From FEN-1191 sp963819195 (GTDB lineage: Bacteria; Pseudomonadota; Gammaproteobacteria; Steroidobacterales; Steroidobacteraceae), in the NCBI GenBank assembly GCA_963819195.1, contig CAWFVL010000002.1, positions 248,001-312,000 on the forward strand: a stretch of DNA of 64,000 nucleotides, in the 5' to 3' direction. Numbering within the stretch: position 1 is the first letter of the stretch; each line of letters opens with the position of its first letter. The translations under genes and the position numbers were made by a program. Below, piece after piece: positions 43,147-51,827 of the stretch. The notes under the pieces are model-generated. The model did no database searches. It was not told the DNA's origin and was given only the letters and a program-made list of their open reading frames with translations.

Positions 43147-44505
43147 ATGTCGAATTTCATTCGCCCGAGCGCGCTGCTTGGGATTTTCTGCGTGGGCGCT
43201 GCGCTTAGCGGCTGCGGTGGTGTCGATGTATCGAGCAACGGTGCGGGCGTGTCGGCCGACGGCACGACGACGACCGCGACCATTGGCACATCCACCGGTA
43301 AAGCCAGCAGCACATCCAGCAGCAGTGGCTCGGGCAGTTCCAGCAGCACGTCGAGCAGCACGTCGAGCAGCACTTCGAGCAGCACTTCGAGCAGCAGCAG
43401 CGGCGCGTCCAGCACCTCGAGCAGCAGCGGTTCGACCAGCACGCACGGCACGGGGCCGGCGGCCGCGCTGGCGGCCAAACTCGGCGTCAAATCACAGTTG
43501 CTGATCGGTCTCGGTGCCCAGGGTCCGACCGGCACCATCTCGGCCGCCGAATCGGAGGCATTGCGTGTGGACGTCATGGATGAATACCTGGTCGGTGTGG
43601 GCTCGGGTGACTGGACTCACTGGAACAGTCCGACGGGCTACTACGTGCAGATCGTCGCCAACAACGCCGAAGCTATCGGCGCGATACCGATGTACACGCT
43701 CTATCAGATGGCGCAGAACGGGGACGGTAACCTGTCCGATTTAAGCAGTTCATCGTTCATGAGCGCCTATTGGGCCAACGTCAAAATCCTGTTTCAGCAA
43801 ATCGCGGTGTCCGGTAAGCCGGCGCTGGTGAATCTCGAGCCTGATTTCTGGGGCTACGCAGAGAAGCAGGCCACCAATGCCGATCCCTCGACCATTTCCG
43901 CCCAGGTGAAACTGAACAGCGACTGCGCGTCGCTCAGCAACGATGTGAAAGGCATTGCCCAATGTCTGATTGCGATGGCGCGCAAGTACGCGCCGCACGC
44001 GTATGTGGGATTTCCGCCGTCGGGCTGGGGCGGCAAAACGGTGGCGGACGTCGTCACCTTCATGAATGCCATCGGAGCGCAGAACGCCGACTTCATCGTC
44101 GAACAGGCGCTGGATCGCGATGCGGGCTGCTACGAGGCGGGAGCCTCGTACTGCGGTGGCGGTGGCAGCGGCCTCTATTGGGATGAAACGAACACGACTC
44201 ACCCCAACTTCGATGACTTCTTCGAACGCATGGCGACTTACCACACCGGCATCGGCAATCTGCCGATGGTGTTCTGGCAGATCCCGGAGGGGGTGCCGTC
44301 CTCAACTCCGGGCGGCAGCGCCTATCACTATCGCGACAACCGCGTGCACTACTTCCTGACGCACCCCGATCAGCTGACGGCAGTCGGGGCATTGGCCGTC
44401 GTGTTTGGTACCGGTGAGAATCATCAGACCAACATCACGACCGACGGCGGTCATTTTCAGCAGCTCTACTCGGCGTACCTGAACAACCCCGCACCACTGC
44501 CATAG
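43147..44505 (+). CDS. Secreted lipoprotein with polyserine linker, probable TIM-barrel enzyme
   Basis: A 452-residue protein with a lipobox (ALSGC near residue 19) and a Ser/Thr-rich linker of about 55 residues (residues 50-105). The remaining 340-residue domain has GLGAQGPTG, SGDWTHWNSPTGYYVQIV, PALVNLEPDFWGYAE and EQALDRDAGCYE. Conserved-looking acidic residues after strand-like stretches (NLEPDFW) and aromatic residues suggest a TIM-barrel glycoside hydrolase-like domain, but I do not recognise a named family. Polyserine linkers typically join modules of secreted polysaccharide enzymes. The ATG at 43147 gives a standard lipoprotein signal. It converges on the large polyserine protein through a shared hairpin. 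Confidence 0.7.
   Translation: MSNFIRPSALLGIFCVGAALSGCGGVDVSSNGAGVSADGTTTTATIGTSTGKASSTSSSSGSGSSSSTSSSTSSSTSSSTSSSSSGASSTSSSSGSTSTHGTGPAAALAAKLGVKSQLLIGLGAQGPTGTISAAESEALRVDVMDEYLVGVGSGDWTHWNSPTGYYVQIVANNAEAIGAIPMYTLYQMAQNGDGNLSDLSSSSFMSAYWANVKILFQQIAVSGKPALVNLEPDFWGYAEKQATNADPSTISAQVKLNSDCASLSNDVKGIAQCLIAMARKYAPHAYVGFPPSGWGGKTVADVVTFMNAIGAQNADFIVEQALDRDAGCYEAGASYCGGGGSGLYWDETNTTHPNFDDFFERMATYHTGIGNLPMVFWQIPEGVPSSTPGGSAYHYRDNRVHYFLTHPDQLTAVGALAVVFGTGENHQTNITTDGGHFQQLYSAYLNNPAPLP
43342..43389. repeat. Four tandem 12-bp polyserine units
   Basis: Four copies of agcagcacntcg encode S-S-T-S repeats of the lipoprotein's linker; imperfect copies continue on both sides. Confidence 0.85.
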
Positions 44506-44520
44506 TCGCGGGCCGGAAAG

Positions 44521-44549
44521 AGCCCTCGTGCAGATCCTGCACGAGGGCT
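44521..44549. terminator. Shared terminator between two polyserine genes
   Basis: A perfect 12-bp stem (agccctcgtgca and its complement) with a five-base loop, between convergent stops at 44505 and 44574. On the minus strand the stem is followed by CTTT. No long T-run on either side. Confidence 0.7.
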
Positions 44550-44573
44550 CCAGTCAGTTGGAAGCCCAAAACA

Positions 44574-47500
44574 TCAGTTGGGCAAGAGGCCGAAGACCGA
44601 GAAGCCGCCGTTGCCCACTACATAGACATGGCCGTTGGCAACGACCGGCGATATGAACTTGGTCGCATTGACAGCGGTATTCGCACTCGAGTTGGCGCTG
44701 GAGAAGTATTCCGTCGCAAGATTCGTGGCGTCATACGCGCGCAGAATCGTCGGCCCCAGTGGATGGCTTCCATTGTTGGTTCCATTGGCGACGTTCTCCA
44801 GCGCCCATGCGAGCGCACCGCCTGATGGCGAGGCGGAAATCGTCGGCGTCGGCGGCGGATAGCCGTACGTTTCCGCTGTCCGCGAGGAGATCGTCACGGT
44901 CGAGCCGCTGAACGGCATCAGGCCATTCTGCAGCTGGATGGACATGAGCGGGCCGTTCGCAACAGATTCGTACAGGATGCCGTTCCAGTACGCCGGCGAG
45001 TTATGCACGGCATAGTTGCCGGTCGTGTTGGGCATGATCAGGTATTGCACGGTGTTGTCCTGACCCGACACATAACCGGACATGTGGGTGCGATTGATCA
45101 ACCACATGTGCCCCATTTTATCGGTGCCCACCAGCAAATTCGGGCTCGTGGACGGACCTGCGCCATCCGGTAACACCAGATCGCCACCTGCGGAGATGTC
45201 GAGGTCCGCCTTGTTCAGCGTCAAATAGGCCGACGGCGTATAGAAATCCTGCACTGCCAGGCTGGTCGGACTCATGTTCAGGAAGCTCATCGAGAAGTCG
45301 TTATTCGGAGTGGTCGAGCCGTTGGCTTGTTGGTCGAAGGTGCCATTACCGGTTGAGAAGAACATATTGCCCTCGGCATCCAGGGCCGGCGCATTGCCCG
45401 ACATCCAGATCCCGCCCAGACTGCCGTTTGGCGTAATGGTCGTTACAGCGGTCTGGGAGAGGGTGCTGGTGCTCGCATCGTAGTCGTATCGCATCACCCA
45501 GCCATGCCATGACCAGTTCAAATTGTCGCAATGCGAGCCCCAGGTGATGATGACGCCGCCATTGGCGAATGCGAGCCCGGCGCGCTGATTCTCATACCAC
45601 GGGTTGAAGCTCACAGTAGCGCCCCCATCGCCGCTCCCAGGCACGGTCGCGGTAATCTGGGTCGGCGAGCCGGGGACTTCCGCGCCGGTGAGTATGTTCA
45701 GCGCGTGCAGCCGCTGGACGTAACTCGCGCCGCCGTTCTCGAGCGTATCGGCGACCATATAGATGATGTTGGTGGCCGGATCGATCACTGGTGTTCCAGT
45801 GACGCCGAACTCCAGAATCGTATCTGCGCACCCGGTGCTGGGAATGGTCGTGACGCCGGTGCTCAGAAAGCTCGTCTTCCAATAGGGCGTGCAACTACCA
45901 TTGTCGGCGTCGAAGGCGTAGACCGAATCGTGCATGGTGGCCACGATCAATACGTTGTGAACGCCGCCGCCGATCGACAAGTTCGAGACGTACAGCGGCT
46001 CGGCATTGACCAATCCATCCAACGGGCAGCCCCACAGTAATGCGAATTTGCCGCTGTTCATAGACGTCGGATTCAGCGCGTACTCCTGCAGGTTGACACC
46101 CGTACGCGCGTTGTTATAGCGATTGGTCAGGTAGCCGACGAAATCCGTCACGGTCGCGGTGGCGCTTACCTTCAGCGCCGCGTTGCCGGAATTGATGCCC
46201 GAGATCGTATGCGCTCCGACCGCGGTCCCCGGAGCGTAGAGTCCGCTGCTGCCAACCGTGCCGACGGTGGTGTTGCCGCCGGGCACGCCATCGACGCTCC
46301 AGTTGACGATTGCACCGCCCGAGGCGTTGGTCGTGAACTGCTGGGTCTGTTTCAGCGTCAGCGATACACGCGCTGGTGAAATCGTGGTCGGTCCGCTGCC
46401 CGAACTCGAACCACTGCTCGACCCCGAACTACTGCTGGATCCCGAGCTGCTGCTCGAGCCCGAGCTGGAGCTCGATCCTGAGCTGCTGCTGGAGCCCGAG
46501 CTGCTGGTGCTGGACCCTGAACTGCTGCTGGAGCCGGAGCTCGAGCTGCTGGAGCTGCCGCTGCCGGCGGCGCGCAGGGCCACCATGTGCATAACCCACC
46601 AGCTCGAGGGCGCCTGGGTGGAGGCAGCGCTATAGCTTCCCGTGGCGGTGACGATGCGGTCTTCGACCAGGTCTGCATCCGGGGTCGTGACGATACGCTG
46701 TGTGTATCCGCTGCCGACGGCGGTGAAGCCCGCACCGATGTAGTCAGCGCCGACGAGTAGATCGTTGGCGTTGGTGGTGGCAACGGCGCCGCTGTTTAGA
46801 GCCGTGCCGGTGCCGCTGGCGGCGGCCGCCACGACATCCACTGGATTGGTGGAACTGACGCCGCTGTACTCGACGATGCGCACGTCAGGGTATTTCACCG
46901 TAGTGCTGAAAGTGACAGTGACCTTATTGGTGCCGGCGGCGATACCGCTGGCGTAGTAAATGACCTGGGTGGCATTTCCGGCGTTGGTCGTCGGTCCAGC
47001 CGCCACGTTGTACTGGTTGCCGAGAGAGTCGGTGACGGAGACGACCTTGGAGGTCGAATCGTTCCAGCCGATGGCAACAAGGTTGAGATCACCAGCTTTT
47101 TGCGCCGCAGCGTACTGCACGCCGAGGCTGCCGGCCGACGACGGATCCGCAGACGTGCCCTGCACGTACGCCAGGGGCGTGCTGCCGGAGCTCGATCCGC
47201 TGCTGGAGCCGGAACTACTGCTGCTGGACCCCGAGCTGCTGCCGGAACTCGAGCTGCTGGTGCTGGACCCTGAGCTGCTGCTGGAGCTCGAGCTGCTGGT
47301 GCTGGACCCTGAGCTGCTGCTGGAGCTCGAGCTGCTGGTGCTTGAGCCCGAACTACTGCTCGAGCCACTGCTGCTTGAGCCGCCAGTGCCGCCGGCGGCG
47401 CGCAGCGCCACCATCTGCATGATCCACCAGCTTGAGGGGGACTGCGTGGAGGAGGCGCTGTAACTGCCCGTCGCCGCGACGACGCGGTCTTCGACCAGGT

Positions 47501-48101
47501 CCGAATCCGGAGAGGTGACGATGCGCTGCGTGAAACCGCTGCCGACGGCGCCGAAGGCCGTGCCGATGTAGTTCGCGCCGACTATCAAATCGTTGGCGTT
47601 GGTTGTTGTGATTGCTCCGCTATTGATGGCAGTGCCGGTGCCGCTGGCCCCGATGGCAACATCCAGCGGGTTAGCCGGATCCAGACCGCTGTATTCCAGG
47701 ACTCGCACGTCCGGATAAAGGATGGAGCCGGTGAACTTCACCGTGACGGTGTTTGCCCCGGCAGCCGCGGCCGCAATGTTCTTGGCGTAGTAGATGACCT
47801 GCACGCCGTTTCCGGTGCTGGTCGTCGGTCCCGCCGCGAGCGTGTACTGATTGCCGGCCGTGTCTGTGATCGACGTGAGCTTGGAAATGTTGTCGCCGAA
47901 TCCGACCACGACCAGGTTCAGGTCACCGGCAGACTGAGCCGCGGAGAAAGTCACAGCCACGCTCGCCGCCGGGCTGGTATCGGCGTAACCGCTTTGAACG
48001 AAGGCTATCGAGGCTGCCGCGGGACGCGACCATGCGACGAGAAGCAGGGCGAGTACGCCGCACGCGCGCAGAGCGCGGACCATTGTTCGTGATGAACGCA
48101 T
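44574..48101 (-). CDS. Large secreted modular protein: duplicated domain, polyserine linkers, Ig-like and beta-propeller
   Basis: An 1175-residue exported protein. The signal peptide is ALLLVAWSRPAAAS near residue 31. A domain of about 215 residues occurs twice (about 32-245 and 310-530), sharing DLNLV...GNQY..AAGPTT...VIYYA and SSWW.M.MVALRAAG. The two copies are separated by a Ser/Gly-rich linker, and a second such linker follows. Next is an Ig-like (BIG2-type) segment (ISPARVSLTLKQTQQFT) near 575-655, then a 500-residue part with PQQ/WD-like propeller repeats (VLIVATMHDSVYAFDADNGS, GTPVIDPATNIIYMVAD). Such proteins are usually secreted adhesins or sugar-binding enzymes. GGGAGG lies five bases before the ATG at 48101; an ATG at 48122 is less well placed. 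Confidence 0.75.
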   Translation of the reverse strand: MRSSRTMVRALRACGVLALLLVAWSRPAAASIAFVQSGYADTSPAASVAVTFSAAQSAGDLNLVVVGFGDNISKLTSITDTAGNQYTLAAGPTTSTGNGVQVIYYAKNIAAAAAGANTVTVKFTGSILYPDVRVLEYSGLDPANPLDVAIGASGTGTAINSGAITTTNANDLIVGANYIGTAFGAVGSGFTQRIVTSPDSDLVEDRVVAATGSYSASSTQSPSSWWIMQMVALRAAGGTGGSSSSGSSSSSGSSTSSSSSSSSSGSSTSSSSSSSSSGSSTSSSSSGSSSGSSSSSSGSSSGSSSGSTPLAYVQGTSADPSSAGSLGVQYAAAQKAGDLNLVAIGWNDSTSKVVSVTDSLGNQYNVAAGPTTNAGNATQVIYYASGIAAGTNKVTVTFSTTVKYPDVRIVEYSGVSSTNPVDVVAAAASGTGTALNSGAVATTNANDLLVGADYIGAGFTAVGSGYTQRIVTTPDADLVEDRIVTATGSYSAASTQAPSSWWVMHMVALRAAGSGSSSSSSSGSSSSSGSSTSSSGSSSSSGSSSSSGSSSSSGSSSSSGSSSGSSSGSGPTTISPARVSLTLKQTQQFTTNASGGAIVNWSVDGVPGGNTTVGTVGSSGLYAPGTAVGAHTISGINSGNAALKVSATATVTDFVGYLTNRYNNARTGVNLQEYALNPTSMNSGKFALLWGCPLDGLVNAEPLYVSNLSIGGGVHNVLIVATMHDSVYAFDADNGSCTPYWKTSFLSTGVTTIPSTGCADTILEFGVTGTPVIDPATNIIYMVADTLENGGASYVQRLHALNILTGAEVPGSPTQITATVPGSGDGGATVSFNPWYENQRAGLAFANGGVIITWGSHCDNLNWSWHGWVMRYDYDASTSTLSQTAVTTITPNGSLGGIWMSGNAPALDAEGNMFFSTGNGTFDQQANGSTTPNNDFSMSFLNMSPTSLAVQDFYTPSAYLTLNKADLDISAGGDLVLPDGAGPSTSPNLLVGTDKMGHMWLINRTHMSGYVSGQDNTVQYLIMPNTTGNYAVHNSPAYWNGILYESVANGPLMSIQLQNGLMPFSGSTVTISSRTAETYGYPPPTPTISASPSGGALAWALENVANGTNNGSHPLGPTILRAYDATNLATEYFSSANSSANTAVNATKFISPVVANGHVYVVGNGGFSVFGLLPN
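46388..47385. repeat. Two polyserine-linker tracts and duplicated domain DNA
   Basis: Short imperfect units of agcagcagctcgggctcc type (read on the minus strand) lie at 46388-46560 and 47190-47385. Between and beyond them, about 46570-47160 and 47395-47990 encode the two copies of the same protein domain. Such tracts can change length by slippage. Confidence 0.75.
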
Positions 48102-48254
48102 CTCGACCTCCCTGTCAGCCATCAGTCACCTGTCAAAGCTCTTCTCGGCTTGAGTCCCTGAACTCATTCTATGTGAGATGCGTCACGGAATGTTGAGGTC
48201 CTACGGCGAGTTAACATCATACGGAGACTCTGAACATAGTGAGGCGGGAAGGCC

Positions 48255-48827
48255 GTGGACCTATTTGGTGCACCCGAAATCATTTGCTTTAACTTTGAGT
48301 TGCAAAGTGCGCGCGGACTATTTGTGTCGATGCTGTTGCCAGGTCGGCTCTCTCCGGGCGCGCGCTGTCGAGCCGATGCCTTGCACAATTTTTCCAGAGA
48401 GATCCTCGATCGGTATCAGAAAATCGTTGTTGGTGACGTGAGCAGTCTTAAGCTGGCCAGGATACTGATGGCAAAGTCCGTGCTGGATTCGGGATGGGGC
48501 ATGCTCAAGACATTCCTGGATTACAAGAGCCAGCAGGCTGCCAGGATGTTTGAAGTCGTCAACGAGAGAAACACCAGCATCACCTGTTCCACCTGCGCGT
48601 CCCTCACTGGTCCGCGAGGGGTCAATGGGTTGACTGTAAGAGCATGGAGCTGTCGCGACGGTGGTGAGTCGCATGACCGGGACGTGAATGCGGCCCACAA
48701 TATCCTGCTCGGGTCCAGGTGTCGGACCCCCGTGCGCGCGAACAAGTCATCGTACCGGCTGATTCCGCCGAGCAACGCCTATCGCGGTCGCGAGGCAGGG
48801 ACAGAATCAGCTTGGGCGGCGGCATGA
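48255..48827 (+). pseudogene. Decayed IS605-type TnpB (OrfB) fragment
   Basis: The forward frame from 48375 to 48710 encodes the C-terminal part of an IS200/IS605-family TnpB. It has HNFSREILDRYQKIVVGDV, then AKSVLDSGWGMLKTFLDYK, and a zinc-ribbon-like CSTC with WSCRDGGESHDRDVNAAHNIL, including the RuvC-type Asp. The second zinc knuckle has lost one Cys (CRDGG in place of CxxC). The N-terminal two thirds are missing, and the sequence before 48375 does not look like TnpB. There is no sign of tnpA or element ends, so this is a relic next to a tRNA gene. Confidence 0.8.
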
Positions 48828-48841
48828 GCACCGGTGGTGTC

Positions 48842-48847
48842 TATAAT
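48842..48847 (+). promoter_or_regulatory. -10 box of tRNA-Ser
   Basis: A perfect TATAAT lies 11 bases before the first base of the tRNA. No good -35 box is seen at 16-18 bases from it. Confidence 0.55.
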
Positions 48848-48857
48848 GTAGCCCTGC

Positions 48858-48947
48858 GGAGAGGTGGCAGAGCGGTTGATTGCACCGGTCTTGAAAACCG
48901 GAGGCCCTTTACGGGGCTCGTGAGTTCGAATCTCACCCTCTCCGCCA
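48858..48947 (+). tRNA. serT: tRNA-Ser (anticodon UGA)
   Basis: A 90-base tRNA including CCA. The acceptor stem ggagagg pairs with cctctcc, the anticodon stem ccggt/accgg encloses the loop cttgaaa with anticodon TGA, a long variable arm (ggccctttacggggctc) is typical of tRNA-Ser, and the T arm gtgagttcgaatctcac is perfect. The encoded 3' CCA is complete. It reads UCN serine codons. The 3' 56 bases recur at 51828, see the remnant entry. Confidence 0.97.
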
Positions 48948-49119
48948 TCACGACAAAGTTCTGTTCTCTGTTCGCTATGGGGAACAAAACCACCGGCCTC
49001 TCTGGACTCTCGGCCGGGGGCGGGCATTGGCTGCGGGAGTAGCCAGTCGGTCCAGGCCACGCCACGCCGCGCTATCTCCGACGGCCAGGAATTCCCGTGA
49101 GCAAAAGAAAACTCCGGCG

Positions 49120-50517
49120 CTATGGTGACGGTTTTGCGCGATCGGACAGCCCCTGCGGAGTTGAATGGGTCTCGTCAGCAGCCACAGCGGTCTGATTTTC
49201 TTTCAGCCAAACCATCGCGGCGTGGACGCGCTCGAATCCGCTCGGGTGATCGTAGAATACGAACTCCTCGAATTTGCCAGGACTGATTTTGCGGTAGGTG
49301 GAAAGCCGCATGGCTGCGGTCGCCCAGCCATATGGTTCCCGTGCCGCGTTCAGACCGAATGCATCGGCCTCAGCTTCGTAACTTCGAATGATGGAATTCT
49401 GTAGCGGCGTCAACAGCAGAAAAATCACCGACAGTAGCGCGATGGCCAGGGGTAGCGCCGCTGGGTCGGCACGATCGGTCAGCCCGAGGCGGCCACCCCA
49501 ATGCCTCAGGCCGCCATCCATGGCCATGTTGAGAAGCGCCAGCGCCAGACCAATGACCAGCGTCAGCAGAATCCCCTCCTTCCAGACGTGGTTGAGTACG
49601 TAATGGCCCATCTCGTGACCCACCACGGCCTTGATCTCCGGCAGAGAGGTCTTATTCAGAAGATTGTCGTTCAGCGCGATGCGAGCGGTGGTGAAAATGC
49701 CGGCGACATTGGCGCTGATCCGCGTGGTCTGCCGGGAGGCATCGAACCATTCGACGTGACGCGTGGGCACCTGGTTGGCGCGCGCAAGCGATAGCACGGC
49801 CTCCCGCGCTGGGCCGTCCGGCATTGGTTTGTAGTCGTTTAGCAGCGGAAACAGGTACACCGGGCCGATCAGTTGCACCAGCATCAGCATGACGTAGCAA
49901 ACTCCCGTGGCCCAGATCCACCAGCGCGACCCGGCGCGGCGCACCGCGGCGTAGATGGCGGTCAGAGAGAGCGCAAAAATAACGACATTGGCAGCCATCG
50001 TGATGAGCTGGTCGCGCATCCAGCCCGCAAAGGCCTGCTCGCTCAGCCCGTACTGATGCTCGCGCAGGAAGTCGGCGTATATGCTCCGCGGAAAGTCGAG
50101 CAGATACAGGAGGATCAGGAATTGCGCTATATAGATCGGCGTGCTGATCCAGCTGCGTCGGCTTACGTGCTGTGACCACTTGCGCATCCGGGTGGAAATC
50201 CCGGTGACCAGAAGCAACACGCACGCGCCCACGGTCCACATTGCGTCCAATAGTTGCAGCCAGTAGCCGCCCTCGAAGTATCGGTCCGACAACTCGCGTT
50301 GCTGCGGGGAGAGCAGGCCGAGGTACGCCGCCGTCGCCAGGTCGACATCGAAGCCGGGCCCAGTCTGGGCCGCTACCGGAATCTGCAGTCCCGGGGGCAG
50401 ATCTCGAACGATGGGCTGCCCTGCCATGGCCACGCCCAGCGCGCATGACAGCAGTGCGGCTGCGAGCAAGCGGTGACGCAGGAATGGAGCAGGGTGAGAA
50501 TGTTTCAGGCTGAACAT
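49120..50517 (-). CDS. M48-family membrane metalloprotease (Ste24-like)
   Basis: A 465-residue membrane protein with a signal-like N-terminus and about six further hydrophobic segments. The zinc site is HEMGH near residue 300 (VVGHEMGHYVLNH). The third ligand Glu lies in SYEAEADAFGLNAAREP, and NP-type YDHPSGFERVHAAM is also typical. This is the layout of M48 CAAX-type (Ste24) peptidases. Natural targets in bacteria are unclear; quality control of membrane proteins is proposed for relatives. ATG start at 50517. It lies downstream of the BciA-like gene with a 33-base gap, possibly co-transcribed. Confidence 0.9.
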   Translation of the reverse strand: MFSLKHSHPAPFLRHRLLAAALLSCALGVAMAGQPIVRDLPPGLQIPVAAQTGPGFDVDLATAAYLGLLSPQQRELSDRYFEGGYWLQLLDAMWTVGACVLLLVTGISTRMRKWSQHVSRRSWISTPIYIAQFLILLYLLDFPRSIYADFLREHQYGLSEQAFAGWMRDQLITMAANVVIFALSLTAIYAAVRRAGSRWWIWATGVCYVMLMLVQLIGPVYLFPLLNDYKPMPDGPAREAVLSLARANQVPTRHVEWFDASRQTTRISANVAGIFTTARIALNDNLLNKTSLPEIKAVVGHEMGHYVLNHVWKEGILLTLVIGLALALLNMAMDGGLRHWGGRLGLTDRADPAALPLAIALLSVIFLLLTPLQNSIIRSYEAEADAFGLNAAREPYGWATAAMRLSTYRKISPGKFEEFVFYDHPSGFERVHAAMVWLKENQTAVAADETHSTPQGLSDRAKPSP

Positions 50518-50550
50518 CCGCTTTCTCGCTTTGCTGCATGGGGATCGCCC

Positions 50551-51588
50551 TCAAAATACCGCGTGGTCGCCGCGCTCAGGCGTCTTGGCTCCCCGCACGA
50601 TGCCGGCATAGAAGTCGAACAGCGTCTCTGTCCCCGTTGAAGGTGTGGCGGCGGCGTCGTACCTTCCGGTCTCCTGGTTCAGCACCAGCATGGATTCCGT
50701 GGCGTAGTAGCGGCCGATGCGCGCGAGCTCCGCCTTTTCCGCCACCGCGGGCGCTGCGCGCCCGATGGTCCCCAGCATGCTGATGATGGCATCGAGCAAG
50801 CGGAGGGGCACATGCCTGAAGCGGGGCGCGCGGTCCAGCAGGGCGAATAAGTGCTCGCCCTGTTGCCGAGGTGTGACGGCATCCCCCGGCCCGCCGATCG
50901 GCAGTACTCGGTTTCGTCGACCCTCTTCGTCAAGGCAGTCTGACAGGTACTCAGCCAGATCATGGTCGCTGATCGGCTTGCAGGCGGTCAGCGTGCCGTC
51001 CCCAAATACCAGGAACGGTTTGCCGCGTTTCACGCGCTCGATCTGCCCCGACAGGGATTTGAAGAAGGCCGTCGGCCGCACGATGCTATAGGCCAGGCCG
51101 GATGCCATGAGTGCCTTCTCGAACGCCAGCTTGGCATGTTGAAAGGCGAGCAGGGGCTTTTGAACACAGATGGCCGACAGCAGCACGAACTCGCGCACAC
51201 CCGCGTGCTGCGCGGCCTCCAGGGCGTGCATGTGCGCCTGGTAATCGATGGCCCAGGCATCTTCGGGCGCGCCGGTGCGCGAGGCCATGCAGGACACCAG
51301 TGTGTCAAAGCGCTCCCCGCCGAACCCGTCGCGCGTCAGTGATGCTGGGTCGCTGGCGTCGCCGAGCCGAAGGCTCGCACCGGTCAGCAGCCTTGCAACG
51401 TCCGCTGGCAACAGCGCGCCGCCGACCCCGGCGCGGGGACGCACGAAGCACACGACATCGTGACCACGCGTCACCAGCGCACGCGCCGTCGCGCGACCGA
51501 TGGTCCCGGTCGCGCCGAGCATCAGCACGCGTCGAGGCTGGGGCGAGCGTCTCGATTCGGCACTGAAAGTATGCGAGGGGAGGTCCAT
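50551..51588 (-). CDS. BciA/DVR-like 3,8-divinyl chlorophyllide 8-vinyl reductase homologue
   Basis: A 345-residue NAD(P)-binding protein. The Rossmann motif is LMLGATGTIGRATARAL. The rest reads like the DVR/BciA family of 8-vinyl reductases in (bacterio)chlorophyll synthesis: LLSAICVQKPLLAFQHAK, SIVRPTAFFKSLSGQIE, GKPFLVFGDGTL with ACKPISDHDLAEYL, RVLPIGGPGDAVTPRQQGE, and IGRYYATESMLVLNQETG. I see no other photosynthesis gene here. It could act on another tetrapyrrole or an unrelated substrate, so no gene symbol is given. The ATG at 51588 gives a leader of 18 residues before the Rossmann fold; an upstream start is possible. Confidence 0.75.
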   Translation of the reverse strand: MDLPSHTFSAESRRSPQPRRVLMLGATGTIGRATARALVTRGHDVVCFVRPRAGVGGALLPADVARLLTGASLRLGDASDPASLTRDGFGGERFDTLVSCMASRTGAPEDAWAIDYQAHMHALEAAQHAGVREFVLLSAICVQKPLLAFQHAKLAFEKALMASGLAYSIVRPTAFFKSLSGQIERVKRGKPFLVFGDGTLTACKPISDHDLAEYLSDCLDEEGRRNRVLPIGGPGDAVTPRQQGEHLFALLDRAPRFRHVPLRLLDAIISMLGTIGRAAPAVAEKAELARIGRYYATESMLVLNQETGRYDAAATPSTGTETLFDFYAGIVRGAKTPERGDHAVF

Positions 51589-51827
51589 GGTAGCCCGCGA
51601 AGGTGCAAAATTTCCGCTAGATGGTCGCACACGACAGCCGCCGAAGCTTTGGAGTTCGTGCATGAGCGCGGCGGAACACCTTGATCGCCTGGCGATGGAC
51701 ACAAGTTGCACTCAAGCTGCACTTGATTGGAAAAGCTGCAGAATGTAGCGTTCCAGCCTTGGGCGAAGCATGGCAATTGTAGCGGCTGCGTGCGAGTGCG
51801 TACCACTGGCGTGCGGCCAATCGGACC

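Noticed and set aside
48779..49060. A small minus-strand frame containing RFELTSPVKGLRFS-like text
   Set aside because: This is the translation of the tRNA-Ser reverse strand, a known annotation artefact; the tRNA itself is the feature.
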